Positions 1 to 10,100 of a stretch of 64,000 nucleotides of DNA are shown piece after piece; position 1 is the first letter of the stretch, and the number at the start of each line of letters is the position of its first letter. A program made the translations under genes and the position numbers. The notes under the pieces were generated by a model. It ran no database searches. It was not told the origin of the DNA and saw only the letters and a list, made by a program, of their open reading frames with translations. Source of the stretch: an uncultured Eubacteriales bacterium (GTDB taxonomy: Bacteria > Bacillota > Clostridia > Monoglobales > Monoglobaceae); the NCBI GenBank assembly GCA_948468535.1, contig CAOKIL010000003.1:1-64000 (forward strand), given 5' to 3'.

Positions 1-423
1 TCTTATCTCATCTGTCGTAAATTCAGGTATCAAATCGGGATTAAGCTTAGAGAAAAACTCATACCCTATCTGCTTAATCTCTTCACTGCTATACTTGGGC
101 AGTTTTATATCATCATAATATGCGTAGCTGCTGTCACCCTTACTGTAATTCGTGATATTGCCGTTTTGGTCAATTACAACCCTTATGTATGAATAATTAT
201 CTGCATCATCTTTAGACGTTGACCATTGCATCGAATATGTATTCATTCCGCTGTCGGACACTATCGTGTCATTTGTAAACTTCGAATATTCCAGCGGAAT
301 TTCTATCCTCGACTTTACTGCTAAAATCGCATTCTGAAGACCATCGGTATTCTCAGCCAATACCGGCGTCACAGCGGTTATTGCCAGTACAAATACCAAC
401 AGCTGTACAACAAATTTTTTCAT
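1..423 (-). CDS. Secreted YcdB/YcdC-domain protein, N-terminal part (runs off window)
   Basis: The frame opens with ATG at 423, preceded by an AGGGGA ribosome site, and stays open to base 1, giving 141 codons without a stop. Residues 1-23 are a signal peptide (MKKF, a hydrophobic core, then a VLA cleavage region). The mature part contains a YcdB/YcdC-like stretch: an amphipathic helix, then a MQWST strand, then YIRVVIDQNGNITNY. In this family that module is repeated in extracellular proteins of spore-forming Firmicutes, often with SLH domains. I infer an exported cell-envelope protein of unknown function. The C-terminal part, which would show any wall anchor, lies outside the window. Confidence 0.6.
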   Translation of the reverse strand, partial: MKKFVVQLLVFVLAITAVTPVLAENTDGLQNAILAVKSRIEIPLEYSKFTNDTIVSDSGMNTYSMQWSTSKDDADNYSYIRVVIDQNGNITNYSKGDSSYAYYDDIKLPKYSSEEIKQIGYEFFSKLNPDLIPEFTTDEIR

Positions 424-522
424 AAAAATCTCCCCTTTTTCTCTTGACAGCATTACTGCAGCCTTAATTTTATTATACTGAATTAGACGATTTACATATG
501 TATTTTGTTCCCAAAAACTTAA

Positions 523-554
523 AAATTCACCGCTAAATTAACAGCGGTGAATTT
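523..554 (-). terminator. Rho-independent terminator of the TSCPD/activase operon
   Basis: There is a perfect 12-bp stem (523-534 with 543-554, AAATTCACCGCT) and an 8-base loop. On the minus strand it is followed by TTTTTAAGTTTTTGG. It lies just after the stop codon at 560, so it ends the four-gene operon that starts at 4059. Confidence 0.85.
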
Positions 555-559
555 AAATC

Positions 560-805
560 CTAGGATATTGCTTCCTGCACTGCCTTAGCGAGCTGAGCAG
601 GGCACGATGTGCCTTTTCCGTTACAGTCAATATTTTTGAGCAGTGACACTACCTTCTCGGCATCCATACCTTCAACCAATGCGGATATACCCTGAAGATT
701 ACCGTGGCAGCCGCCAAAAAACGCCACGTTCTTTACCTTGCCGTTTTCAATATCAAATGTTATCTGACGGGAACATGTCCCTTTTGTTTTATATGTATAT
801 GCCAT
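560..805 (-). CDS. TSCPD-domain protein (TIGR03905-like)
   Basis: This 81-residue protein carries the TSCP signature near residues 66-69 (GKGTSCPAQLAKA) and a central FFGGCHGNLQGIS segment, the layout of stand-alone TSCPD proteins. The TSCPD fold is also found at the C terminus of some B12-dependent ribonucleotide reductases and is thought to bind metal through its cysteines. The stand-alone form has no established function. A GGAGG site precedes ATG at 805. It lies 22 nt after the dehydratase-activase gene and before the operon terminator, so it is probably the last cistron of that operon. A role in iron-sulfur or metal handling for the activase system is inference only. Confidence 0.85.
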   Translation of the reverse strand: MAYTYKTKGTCSRQITFDIENGKVKNVAFFGGCHGNLQGISALVEGMDAEKVVSLLKNIDCNGKGTSCPAQLAKAVQEAIS

Positions 806-827
806 ACTATTACCTCCAATAATTTAA

Positions 828-1820
828 TTAACGCCCCGATGTCTGTGACGCCTTACTAGTGCCGGCATACTTACCGCACTTATCGCCCCATACAGCCAAA
901 ACCTCATTGTCAGAAGATATAACTCTGATAACCTCACACATGTTAGAGCAGCCGTTACACTCAAAGCTGGTCGGCTTGAATTCAAGCTCTAACTGTTCAA
1001 AACCTTTAAAGTTCGGCTTCTCGATATTGTTTTCTTCTATGTATTCTTTTGCAAGGATTGCCGAACCGATAGCGCCCATTACATTAAAATATTTAGGAAT
1101 TATAACCTTCTCACCGACTTCGTCCTCAAACGCCTTTCTTATTCCGACATTTGCAGCAACACCACCCTGGAAAATAAATGGCGGTTTCAGTTTCTTTGCG
1201 CGGGCGAGGTTATTGATATAATTTCTAACAAGCGCAGTACACAGCCCCTTGATAATCTCTGCCTTTGAGAATCCATACTGCTGTTTTGCTATCATATCAG
1301 ACTCGGCAAAAACTGTACAGCGTCCTGCGATTCTGACGTCTTTCTCCGCAGTCAGTGCAAGTTCACCAAAATGTTCGATTGGGACACCAAGTCGTTCTGC
1401 CTGGTGGTCAAGGAACGAACCCGTACCTGCAGCACAAACCGTATTCATTGCAAAATCAGTAACCATTCCGTCTTGCAGAATAATTATCTTTGAATCCTGT
1501 CCGCCAATCTCAAAAATAGTAGATGCGTCAGGATGAAAGTGCAATGTTGCCGTTGCATGTGCGGTAATCTCGTTCTTGATTACATCGGCTCCGACAAGAA
1601 CACCTGCGAGCTCACGCCCGCTGCCAGTTGTGCCTATGCCTAAAATATCATCATCACTGCATCCGATAGCTTCTTTTAACTTTGTCATACCCTTTTTTAC
1701 ACTCTCAAGCGGCTGACCGTTAGCCCTGATGTACTGATTAAAACAAACGTTATAATCCTTATCCATTGCTATAACATTTGTGCTTACAGAGCCTATATCT
1801 ATACCCAAATAATACTTCAT
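828..1820 (-). CDS. 2-hydroxyacyl-CoA dehydratase activase (HgdC/BadF-type ATPase)
   Basis: The 330-residue protein has an ASKHA ATPase fold: GIDIGSVSTN near residue 6, GTTGSGRE near 63 and EIGGQDSK near 104. Cys129 (VCAAGTGSF) and Cys168 (GRCTVFAESD) match the two cysteines with which the HgdC dimer holds its [4Fe-4S] cluster. In the family the activase spends ATP to inject an electron into a 2-hydroxyacyl-CoA dehydratase. The roughly 70 residues beyond a typical HgdC hold extra cysteines (CNGCSNMC near 288 and a WGDKCG motif), as in the long fused activases. It starts with ATG after AGGAG and lies 23 nt after the next upstream gene. No HgdA/HgdB dehydratase is present in the window. Confidence 0.9.
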   Translation of the reverse strand: MKYYLGIDIGSVSTNVIAMDKDYNVCFNQYIRANGQPLESVKKGMTKLKEAIGCSDDDILGIGTTGSGRELAGVLVGADVIKNEITAHATATLHFHPDASTIFEIGGQDSKIIILQDGMVTDFAMNTVCAAGTGSFLDHQAERLGVPIEHFGELALTAEKDVRIAGRCTVFAESDMIAKQQYGFSKAEIIKGLCTALVRNYINNLARAKKLKPPFIFQGGVAANVGIRKAFEDEVGEKVIIPKYFNVMGAIGSAILAKEYIEENNIEKPNFKGFEQLELEFKPTSFECNGCSNMCEVIRVISSDNEVLAVWGDKCGKYAGTSKASQTSGR

Positions 1821-1843
1821 ATATTACCTACTCCTACTATAAT

Positions 1844-3055
1844 CTATTTTGCCTGATACTCTGGTTTTGCCGGCGAAGTCTGCAAGTTTTCCTTTACTTT
1901 ATCAACTTTGGTTCCCACTTTTCTTGCAGCGTTCTCAAACGAGTCTGCCACATTGCCGCTTGTAGGCTGCTGCTTTGAAAAATGCTTACTCTTAATCAGA
2001 TCACTGAACGCTTCCAGTCTCGTCTTTACATGTGCCTCGCCCATTTGTTCGTCAAGTGAAAGTGAAATTATCGGCATATTAAGCTCTTTTGAAACAGCAG
2101 GGAACTTGCCGAGATTAACCAACTCCGGCAGGCAGGCAAACGGCATAAGATGCACTACACCGTCAAATCCGCGCTTTGCAAAGTCAAAAACCCAGCCCAT
2201 GTTTTCTTTATCATGTCCACCGCAGTTAATAGGCGAAACTTTGTCAGAACTTTTAAATACTCTATGCGACTTTGGAAACGGCAGCCATTTGGGAATAACG
2301 TTATGCTCAACCCAGTCAGAAATATACTGAACATTCTCAACCTCTACACCGAGTGAATTAAGGATTTCCTCAACGTTTTTATTCACAGTCGGCTCCATAA
2401 TAACATATATTTCGCCCACTATTCCGACACGGATACGTTCTTGTTCTTTCACTTCACGGCACGGTATACTGTCGAATATTTCAAGAGCCTTTTTATATGT
2501 GCGGTTCACATCGCGTATAGTATTTGTTTTTTCAAACATACTAACTATATTCTTCCACGCCTTTGAAAAATCGCCTTGATTAACTTCATATGCACGTATA
2601 ATCTTGAGACGTTTTTCAAGCTTATCCATCTTCTTAACCAGCGCATAAACATAAGCAGCTATACCTGCCGTCTTAAATATATTTGTGCCGTTCATCAGTC
2701 GTTTGGCTGTTTTGACAAATGCGCTGAAGTCTTTGAACATATTGTCAAATACCATAACCTCCGTTTTGTATCCCAGTTCCTGCAATACCTTCTGATGGAC
2801 ATCCGGGTACATACCTGCACGGCACGGACCGTTACCGCCTGATGATACGATTAGCTGAGCGCCCTTTTCGGCACATTCGATATAAGTACCGGTCATAACC
2901 TTAAACGGAAAGCAAATAAATTCCGGGCTGTACTTTGCACCAAGCTCCATAGTGCGCTGTGACGGACGTTCAGGCATTATTACCTCATGACCGAGTTTCT
3001 CCATAAGCCTTTTATATCCGGTTACACAACCCATATGCGGAAATGATACCTTCAT
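1844..3055 (-). CDS. 2-hydroxyacyl-CoA dehydratase/activase-related protein, CoA-protein-activase type
   Basis: This 403-residue protein begins with MKVSFPHMGCVTGYKRLMEK and contains SPEFICFPFK, SSGGNGPCRAG and a DEQMGEAHVKTRLEAF segment. These resemble the C-terminal part of the roughly 1400-residue fused acyl-CoA dehydratase activases of Clostridia. Several conserved cysteines (CVTG, CFPF, GPCR, NCGG and MPFACLPE) could bind Fe-S. Its ATG overlaps the stop of the 335-residue upstream gene in an ATGA, so the two are translationally coupled. Here the fused protein appears as three separate genes. The physiological target is unknown. The extreme C terminus is a charged, low-complexity tail. 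Confidence 0.75.
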   Translation of the reverse strand: MKVSFPHMGCVTGYKRLMEKLGHEVIMPERPSQRTMELGAKYSPEFICFPFKVMTGTYIECAEKGAQLIVSSGGNGPCRAGMYPDVHQKVLQELGYKTEVMVFDNMFKDFSAFVKTAKRLMNGTNIFKTAGIAAYVYALVKKMDKLEKRLKIIRAYEVNQGDFSKAWKNIVSMFEKTNTIRDVNRTYKKALEIFDSIPCREVKEQERIRVGIVGEIYVIMEPTVNKNVEEILNSLGVEVENVQYISDWVEHNVIPKWLPFPKSHRVFKSSDKVSPINCGGHDKENMGWVFDFAKRGFDGVVHLMPFACLPELVNLGKFPAVSKELNMPIISLSLDEQMGEAHVKTRLEAFSDLIKSKHFSKQQPTSGNVADSFENAARKVGTKVDKVKENLQTSPAKPEYQAK

Positions 3056-4059
3056 CTTTTCACCTCATTAACTTCTCTGACTTCTTTTACCTTACGAATT
3101 TTCCTCTTAATCATATCGGTAAACGCTTCAATTCTTGTCTGCAAATGACTCTCGCCTGTATGCTCATCGATTCGCAGCGTCATGAACGGTACTCCCGAAT
3201 CAGCAAAGTCGTGTTCTATCTCCTTGCCTACGATAGAGTCAGGACCACAGCCAAATGCTGTAATGTGTATTATTCCCTGAACCTGCAAGTCTTTTATCAT
3301 AACGCTTGCGGACTGGTAAAGCTTATCGGGAAAGGTCCAGAAAATAGGACGCGTACAATTGTTTCTGTACTTAAGAAGCTGTCTTGCATCGAGCATATCA
3401 AACGTGATTACATTGACTTTGAGCTCGCGCAGCTTTTTGATAATATTCATACTGATAAACGGATCATACACATTATATATATATCCAATAAGTCCTATTG
3501 TTGTGTCATATTCCGGCAATATAAAATCCTCGACCGATGCACCTTCAAACATAACCTTTGCTGCCTCATCCAGTGTAAGTCCTAAATGGCAGTATTCTCT
3601 GAACTTTGCAAAATCTTCAGCCGCACCTTTAAGCGCTGTTTTCATCTTACTCATAGGAATGCCCAGCTTCTTCGCAACCGGCGCATAACATTTCGGGTCG
3701 GCAGTATCCTCGCGCTGACAGTCTATTTCTGCAACAAGTACATTTGAGCCGGGTACAGACATTTCGACGAGTTCAGGCAAACCTATATACTTCGGACAAA
3801 ACCAGTAGTCCTTTTCTATATGTACAAATCTGGGACAAAAAATATAATCTACGCCCTTTTCCATAAGATTTATAACATGACCGTTGTAAATCTTTATCGG
3901 AAAACATATCTCCGGTACAGTAACAGCAATTCCCTTCTGTACAAGCGGTTTTGTGGATTCGTCTGATACGACAATCTCAAAACCTAAACGTTCAAAAAGT
4001 GAACGCCACAAGGGATAATAATACTGAAACAGCAACGCTCTTGGAATTCCAATTTTCAT
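3052..4059 (-). CDS. Acyl-CoA dehydratase activase-related protein (DUF2229-like)
   Basis: The 335-residue protein starts MKIGIPRALLFQYYYPLW, followed by VPEICFPIKIYNGH, IFCPRF and a TLRIDEHTGESHLQTRIEAF segment. It is the DUF2229-like module that is normally fused behind the activase. The DEHTGESHxxTRxEAF stretch also occurs, in variant form, in the next gene (DEQMGEAHVKTRLEAF), so the two are distant paralogues. It is the first gene of the operon, with a weak AAAGG ribosome site before ATG at 4059 and a promoter about 140 bp upstream. Its biochemical role is not settled in any organism I can name. Confidence 0.75.
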   Translation of the reverse strand: MKIGIPRALLFQYYYPLWRSLFERLGFEIVVSDESTKPLVQKGIAVTVPEICFPIKIYNGHVINLMEKGVDYIFCPRFVHIEKDYWFCPKYIGLPELVEMSVPGSNVLVAEIDCQREDTADPKCYAPVAKKLGIPMSKMKTALKGAAEDFAKFREYCHLGLTLDEAAKVMFEGASVEDFILPEYDTTIGLIGYIYNVYDPFISMNIIKKLRELKVNVITFDMLDARQLLKYRNNCTRPIFWTFPDKLYQSASVMIKDLQVQGIIHITAFGCGPDSIVGKEIEHDFADSGVPFMTLRIDEHTGESHLQTRIEAFTDMIKRKIRKVKEVREVNEVKR

Positions 4060-4198
4060 ATATGTACTACCTTTCCGGTTCTCATATTATACAGTCAAGC
4101 TGCATAAAGATTATTACCAATATACAAACATAAATATGCTGAAGTACTGTGCAAACAATAATTCCGCATATTAATCTCTATTCAATAATATCAAAGAT

Positions 4199-4227
4199 AT
4201 TCTACTCCTATTTTGTCAATTTGTCAA
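4199..4227 (-). promoter_or_regulatory. Promoter of the dehydratase-activase operon
   Basis: Read on the minus strand there is TTGACA (4222-4227), a 17-bp spacer and TAGAAT (4199-4204). A second TTGACA (4214-4219) lies 8 bp downstream of the first, so the -35 is tandemly repeated. The predicted start is near 4192, leaving a leader of about 130 nt. The rest of the 4060-4440 gap is very AT-rich and holds only the terminator of the SLH gene at its far end. Confidence 0.5.
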
Positions 4228-4386
4228 TAACAGCACATTTATATCTTTAACGAAAAGCCTGCCGCAAAAAAAGATTTTTTTGGTCAATCTACTAAATCGA
4301 TAAATAAAATATAATTATATAGAATATCATTATATCATATTGACATGTTTATTGTGATACAATGTAAGATTTTGGACATATAAAAA

Positions 4387-4409
4387 CCGCCCTGCATTTT
4401 GCAGGGCGG
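4387..4409 (-). terminator. Terminator of the pectate lyase/SLH operon
   Basis: A perfect 9-bp GC-rich stem, CCGCCCTGC with GCAGGGCGG, has a 5-base loop. On the minus strand it is followed by TTTTTATATG. It lies 32 bp after the stop codon at 4441. Confidence 0.9.
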
Positions 4410-4440
4410 CAAGTAAATTTGTGATGCTTAATTTAAAATT

Positions 4441-7176
4441 CTAATCTTGAATTACAAGCATATCAATTTGCTGATCAATATTTTTGGTTCTGATAAATAC
4501 TTTATCACCAACCTCTATATCAAACGATTCACCAATTATAATCTCATCTTTCTGTGTGTCATAAATATAGAGATTTATATCTGTTGTAGGATATGCTCTA
4601 AACCACTTCTTATCATTAATATTGGTTGTTTCAACCATGAAGTAGTCGTATGAACGCTGTACTTGACCAAACAGTGTGTAAAGATCATCATTTGATACTT
4701 GATAGTTCGACAGACGATCCTGATTTGCCTCAAAATAATTATCTGTAGCGCCTCTGAGTGAGTAGTTGAACAATACTCTGTACGTGTACAAATAATCATT
4801 AGAACCCTTAGTATACTGAATAACATCACCGCGTACTAAATCTTTAATACCCTTTTCCTCAGTAGTTGTAAGTGACTCAACCTGAGATACATCCTCGTCA
4901 ACCTTAAGTGAAATAAGTTCACCCTTTGACCATCCGCTTACTTCAAGAACCTTCTCCTGCTTTTCTTCATCCCATGCTGTTGAGAACTTATCAACAATAA
5001 GAGTATCTGCTGTATCGCTAAGCTTTGTAGGCTCCTTATCCTTAATTGCAATTACATTTGCTATACCGTTTCTGATATCATAAATATCAACTGTATATGA
5101 GCCGTTTGTCAAAGTTTCTTTAGTTTCAATCTGATAATCTTCGTTTCTGTCTCTATCTACAAACGGAACTCTGAAAATTAATGTAGAATCATTAATTGCA
5201 CAATTTGCAATCAAATTGTTATTATATCTTGCTGAACCGGTATAGTACATGCCAAAATCAAGATCATCCGGATCGCCAAGTTCTTTTGTATAGTCGGCTG
5301 CTCTGTACAGAGTTCTAATCTCACCATTGTTGTTTGTCTCAAAAACAACTACCTGTGGGTCTTCAAAATATGAAAAATATTTGGTTGCAATATCCGATGC
5401 AGATCTCTGCTTAATTTCACCATCAACATTTGTGTTAACCTTAAGTGCTGATACGTATTCAGCAACCTTACCGTTTCTGTCAAGAAGCTTTACTCTAAAG
5501 CCACTGTTAAACATACCGCCTTCTGTTCCAAACTTAATCAAATAACCATAGTTACCGCCATTTGAAGAAGAAGCTTTTGTTCCGAGAATTCTTCCATCAT
5601 AAGTAATCTGGAAGTCACTTGAAAATCCTGTGCTTATATCATTCGAACAATATGCAGAAATGAAATAGTCTTTCTCATTCAAGGTAACAACTGTATATGT
5701 TCCCGCTGCATAATCTTCTGTATACTTTCTTGAAACCTGACCTGTCTCAACAGTTTTTGAAACATAACCACGGATATACTCTCCGTCTTTACTTACTGTA
5801 AATGTAATAGCATCATTCTTAACGAGTTCCTCAGGTTTAATATCTTTGCCATCAAGAGTAAGTCTTGTTCTGTAAACAGTATCAAACTTAACCTCCGGAA
5901 GCTTCTGTGTCATATTATCCTGGAAAATAACCTGATAGTTTGTTTTATTATATCTTTCAAATAATCCGTCAAACTGCTCCTGAATAATAATGGCTTCTGC
6001 CCTTGAAGCTGAATCATGTGTAACAACCTTTACATGACCTTCTTTTACAATTAAAGATTTTTCGCCAAGGTCAAAGAACGGCTTACCATTATATGAAACC
6101 TCTGTTGAAGGCTGAACCTGAAGTGTTCTCTCGTTACCGTTTGCATCATTATATACAAACTCTGTTGATGTAAGAGATACTATATCCTTCGCCATTACAT
6201 CAATCTCATTATTCTTGCCTTTTCTCGGCTCACAGTATACAACATAAGGTCTTCTGTAACCCGAAACATCTTCCATGTAATAGCAATTAACTTCATATCC
6301 AAGCAATGCTTCCATATCCAGATTTGCTGTATCAAACTGGTAACATGTTCCGTCAATACTAACTTCGTTTTCGAGTCCTACTTCGCTTCCTGAAAGATAT
6401 GATAAATAAGTACCATCTACTATGCCTGAAAAGTTCTCAATCTTATATGTCTCGGTAAGAAGAGTTTTGGTTTCGCTAATCATAGCGTCTGCCGTACCGT
6501 CTGCTCTATAAATTACTTTATCCATAATGTTAGCTTCAAGAGCATTTCTCACCATCTGTGACATCTGCATAGCTGTCATTGAGCTTGTGTAGCTAAAGCT
6601 AAGGTTGTTATACACGCCCTGAATTGTTGCAAACTTATTATATCCTGTAGGATAACCGCCGTTAAGTTCGCAGGCATCTTTGAAGCCAATAGCGCACATA
6701 ACCATCTTTGTTGCTTCGTTCACAAGAATCGGTTCGTCCGGTCTGAAAACTGAATTTCCGTCACCATTCAAAATACCTATATCTGTAAGGTAGCATACTG
6801 CCGGATATGCAAAGTGTGATGCATTAATATCAGTATACGGTGAATAGCTGTAGCTCGGATAACCTGCAGTATTTGCCTTAATCATCTTTGCAACGATTGT
6901 CGCAAATTCACCTCTTGTTACTTGATCTTTCTGCCAGTAACCATCGGCAAGCATCTCGAAAATACCGAGAGCATAGTCAAACTTATAAGCATCAGCATAC
7001 TGAACATCATCATTCGGAAGTGATGCAAGTACGGATGCTGCCGCCGACTCTAAAACAGCGTCGGCAGCCTCCTGATTTGTTGTTGTTTCATCTTCGGCAT
7101 AGGCAACAATCGCAGACATGCTGAAAATCATAGCCACTGCCAAAAGCATTGAAATTACTCTTTTTAAATTACTCAT
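4441..7176 (-). CDS. SLH-domain surface protein, 911 residues
   Basis: Residues 1-27 are a signal peptide (MSNLKRVISM..., ending AYA). Residues about 65-225 carry three SLH modules, the best with a QVTRGEFATIVAKM core and GDGNSVFRPDEPI. SLH modules bind pyruvylated secondary wall polymers, so the protein should sit on the cell wall. The remaining 680 residues are beta-rich with no catalytic motif I recognise. Their order of segments resembles the 955-residue protein at 26307-29174 (a GYxVxxYY segment, then a NGK/NGRN segment), so the two look paralogous. Its start overlaps the stop of the pectate lyase gene by 8 nt with GGAGG inside that gene, so its synthesis is probably tied to the lyase. 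Confidence 0.85.
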   Translation of the reverse strand: MSNLKRVISMLLAVAMIFSMSAIVAYAEDETTTNQEAADAVLESAAASVLASLPNDDVQYADAYKFDYALGIFEMLADGYWQKDQVTRGEFATIVAKMIKANTAGYPSYSYSPYTDINASHFAYPAVCYLTDIGILNGDGNSVFRPDEPILVNEATKMVMCAIGFKDACELNGGYPTGYNKFATIQGVYNNLSFSYTSSMTAMQMSQMVRNALEANIMDKVIYRADGTADAMISETKTLLTETYKIENFSGIVDGTYLSYLSGSEVGLENEVSIDGTCYQFDTANLDMEALLGYEVNCYYMEDVSGYRRPYVVYCEPRKGKNNEIDVMAKDIVSLTSTEFVYNDANGNERTLQVQPSTEVSYNGKPFFDLGEKSLIVKEGHVKVVTHDSASRAEAIIIQEQFDGLFERYNKTNYQVIFQDNMTQKLPEVKFDTVYRTRLTLDGKDIKPEELVKNDAITFTVSKDGEYIRGYVSKTVETGQVSRKYTEDYAAGTYTVVTLNEKDYFISAYCSNDISTGFSSDFQITYDGRILGTKASSSNGGNYGYLIKFGTEGGMFNSGFRVKLLDRNGKVAEYVSALKVNTNVDGEIKQRSASDIATKYFSYFEDPQVVVFETNNNGEIRTLYRAADYTKELGDPDDLDFGMYYTGSARYNNNLIANCAINDSTLIFRVPFVDRDRNEDYQIETKETLTNGSYTVDIYDIRNGIANVIAIKDKEPTKLSDTADTLIVDKFSTAWDEEKQEKVLEVSGWSKGELISLKVDEDVSQVESLTTTEEKGIKDLVRGDVIQYTKGSNDYLYTYRVLFNYSLRGATDNYFEANQDRLSNYQVSNDDLYTLFGQVQRSYDYFMVETTNINDKKWFRAYPTTDINLYIYDTQKDEIIIGESFDIEVGDKVFIRTKNIDQQIDMLVIQD

Positions 7177-10100
7177 TAACAGTTCCCTCCATATTAGTTA
7201 GTCCGTGTATTATTTTAGCGGCTTGAGCACGATCTGCGCTTCCTTTAGGATCAAGCAGATTATTGCCTACACCATTAATTATATCAGCACAATACATTGC
7301 TTCGATAGCTTCAACAGCGTAGTCGCTGATTGAATTCTGATCGCTGAAATTCTCATAATCTTTATTCTTCGGAACTGTAAGGTTAATCGCATTCATAGTT
7401 CTGTATGCCATAACCATCATATCCTCACGAGATATATTGTCATTAATTCCAAAGGTTCCATCATCATAACCATTTGCTACGCCAAGAGCAACTGCTTTAG
7501 CGATAGGTTCATAATACCATTCACCTGCTGCAACGTCATTAAACTGAATGTTTGCGGCTGTAACATCACTGCCGTAAGCACGCATCAGCATAGTTGCAAA
7601 TTCAGCTCTTGTTACATTTGCGTTAGGTGAGAACTGTCTGTCAGCTGTACCTGTAATGATACCCTGTTCAGCAAGCGTATTTATAGAGTCAACAGCCCAT
7701 GCAACTGAACCGATGTCATCAAAATACTTGTTTGTTTCCGGATTAACAGGATCTGCAACCGGGGCTTCAGTAGCTGCCGGAGCTTCTGTTGAATTCGGGT
7801 CTTCTGTCGTCTGCGGTGTCGCTGTCGGATTTGCAGGTATTGTTACACCACCACCGCCGCCGCCACCGGTTGTTCCTGAAACCTGACCGGGCGGTACAGG
7901 CTTAACAGATATATCACCCTTGCCGTCGCCGCTATAAGCCTTAATACTTGCTATATTAACCCATGAATATCCGTCATTACGCGACTTAATCTGTACTTTG
8001 CCGACATTATACGGCTCTTCTAAGTTCTCACTGAAGGTACCCGATTCATAAATCGGCTCACCATCTGCATAAATTCTGATATCGTTTCCAAGCGGATCAA
8101 CTACAAACTTATATGTTACAAATTTAGCCGATCCAAGTTCGTAATACCAAATACCATGCAAGGTCTTATCAGTTTTGGCGATATTTGAATATTTAGCATC
8201 ACCATATTTTGTTGTGTATTCATAAGTTCCAAGTGAATAACCTGTACCTGACGGTAATACTCTGTTAGAAACATTCGGTCCCACAGTTCTTCCTGAATCA
8301 TATGAACCTACCGGGGTAGTTCCAAACTTAAATGTTCCTATCTCGGTTGTACCATCAAATCTTCCGCCTGCTTCTGTTATCGGCCTTGATTCGCTGTCAA
8401 AGTATACCGAAAATGCTGAATCCCAAAGAGCTGCATTTGTTGAATCTTTATCGTCTGTTACAAGTGCATCTTTAAAGAAGTTAACCTGTATTGTATTATG
8501 CTCATCAGCAGCAACAGTACCAACATTATCCTGCTTATTAAGAGCATCGGTCTGCTTCTGATACAAAAGTTTCATCTTAACTTCGTATGTGAACTTCTCA
8601 TCCTGTGTTACGGCAAACTTAAGGTCTGACTGTACACCGTGCGAGTTTGTTTCGTCAAGCTGCTGCAAAACATTCTCACCTGTATCAGGGTCTTTCTGCA
8701 TTGTTACACTTCCGCCAAGTACATACATATACTGATTTGTCATGTAATCTTTCTTTTCCGCTTCAGTCATCTTGGTGAAGTCGTAATCTATAAGCACACC
8801 TGTAGGAACTACCGTGATAACATCTGATCCTACTTTACCATTGCTGTTTACTGACGCAACTACAAAATAATAAGTTACGTTATTCTCAAGCCCCGTTACA
8901 ATAGCCTTATTTGTTCTTCCGTCGATACCTGTAAGCTTATGAGCATATGCTGTCAAATCATCACCATGATTTTCTGTATCATAATAAATCTCATAACTTT
9001 CATCTGTTGCAACATTTCCTGTCCAGTTAAGTCTAACCTGATTGAGATACGGAACTGAGTTTGTTACAACCGGCTTATCAGGCTTTAAATCACTTGAACC
9101 CTCAGGAGCAACCGTAGTCTTGAAAGTCATATTCTTCGTATTTTCATCATTCGGATCATACTCGGCTACAGTCTGATTACTGTTTTCATCGGTTGCAGTA
9201 ATCTTGTAGTAGTACTGTGTATCAGGCTCTAAATCTATAAGAGTTTGTGCATGATAAGTATGATAGAAGTCTGTTGTTGCATCATATGTCAAAATTTCGC
9301 TGTGTGTATAATTACCCGGCTCTGTTCCGTACTCAAGAACGCATGCTGTTCTGTAATCTGTGTTCCAGAATAACTGAACCGTTGAGTAACCTAATTTATT
9401 ATACTTAAAGTTCTCAATTGATGCCGATGTATCATCTGTATCAAGCGGCTGATCGTCAGCCATAAATTGGAGATATTCTTCAAGATAGGTATAACCTGTC
9501 TCAGGATCTACTTCACTTGACAAATAACGTGACTGGCTCCAGCCTCTATACTCTTTGTACCAGTTCGGAATACCGTCACCCATACCATCCCATGAAATTT
9601 TGTAGCTGTCATCTTTACCTGCATAATGCTTCTTTCTGTAACTATCCATAAATTCAGCAATTTCAGGGAAGTCTTCCTTAACCCAGTCTGCCGGATAGAG
9701 ATCTGCAACAGTTCTTTCAGTTGCAATATACTCTGTATCTATACCAACAAGTGAATATCTTGTCTGGTCATAATTCGGATCTGTTGTCTTAAATGTACGA
9801 TTAAGCGCTTCGTCATACAGCGTGTAAGTTTCCTGCTGCCCCGGCGAACCACAGTACTCACCCCACCAATCTCCTACTTCAAAAGTAGTTGTATAATGTG
9901 AGTCATATTTATTTTTGGCATCAGGATTTGTATTAACATTTACATCTGTATAATCATCCCAGTGAATAGGCTTTGTGCTGCCCGCTGCAGAAGCTGCACC
10001 CTTGAGCGTAGGACCCTCACCTTGCTTTACATACCATTCACGTTCTGTCTTATACTCAGAATAATCATTTCCTGTGCGTTTTTCGAGTTCCTCAAAGAAC

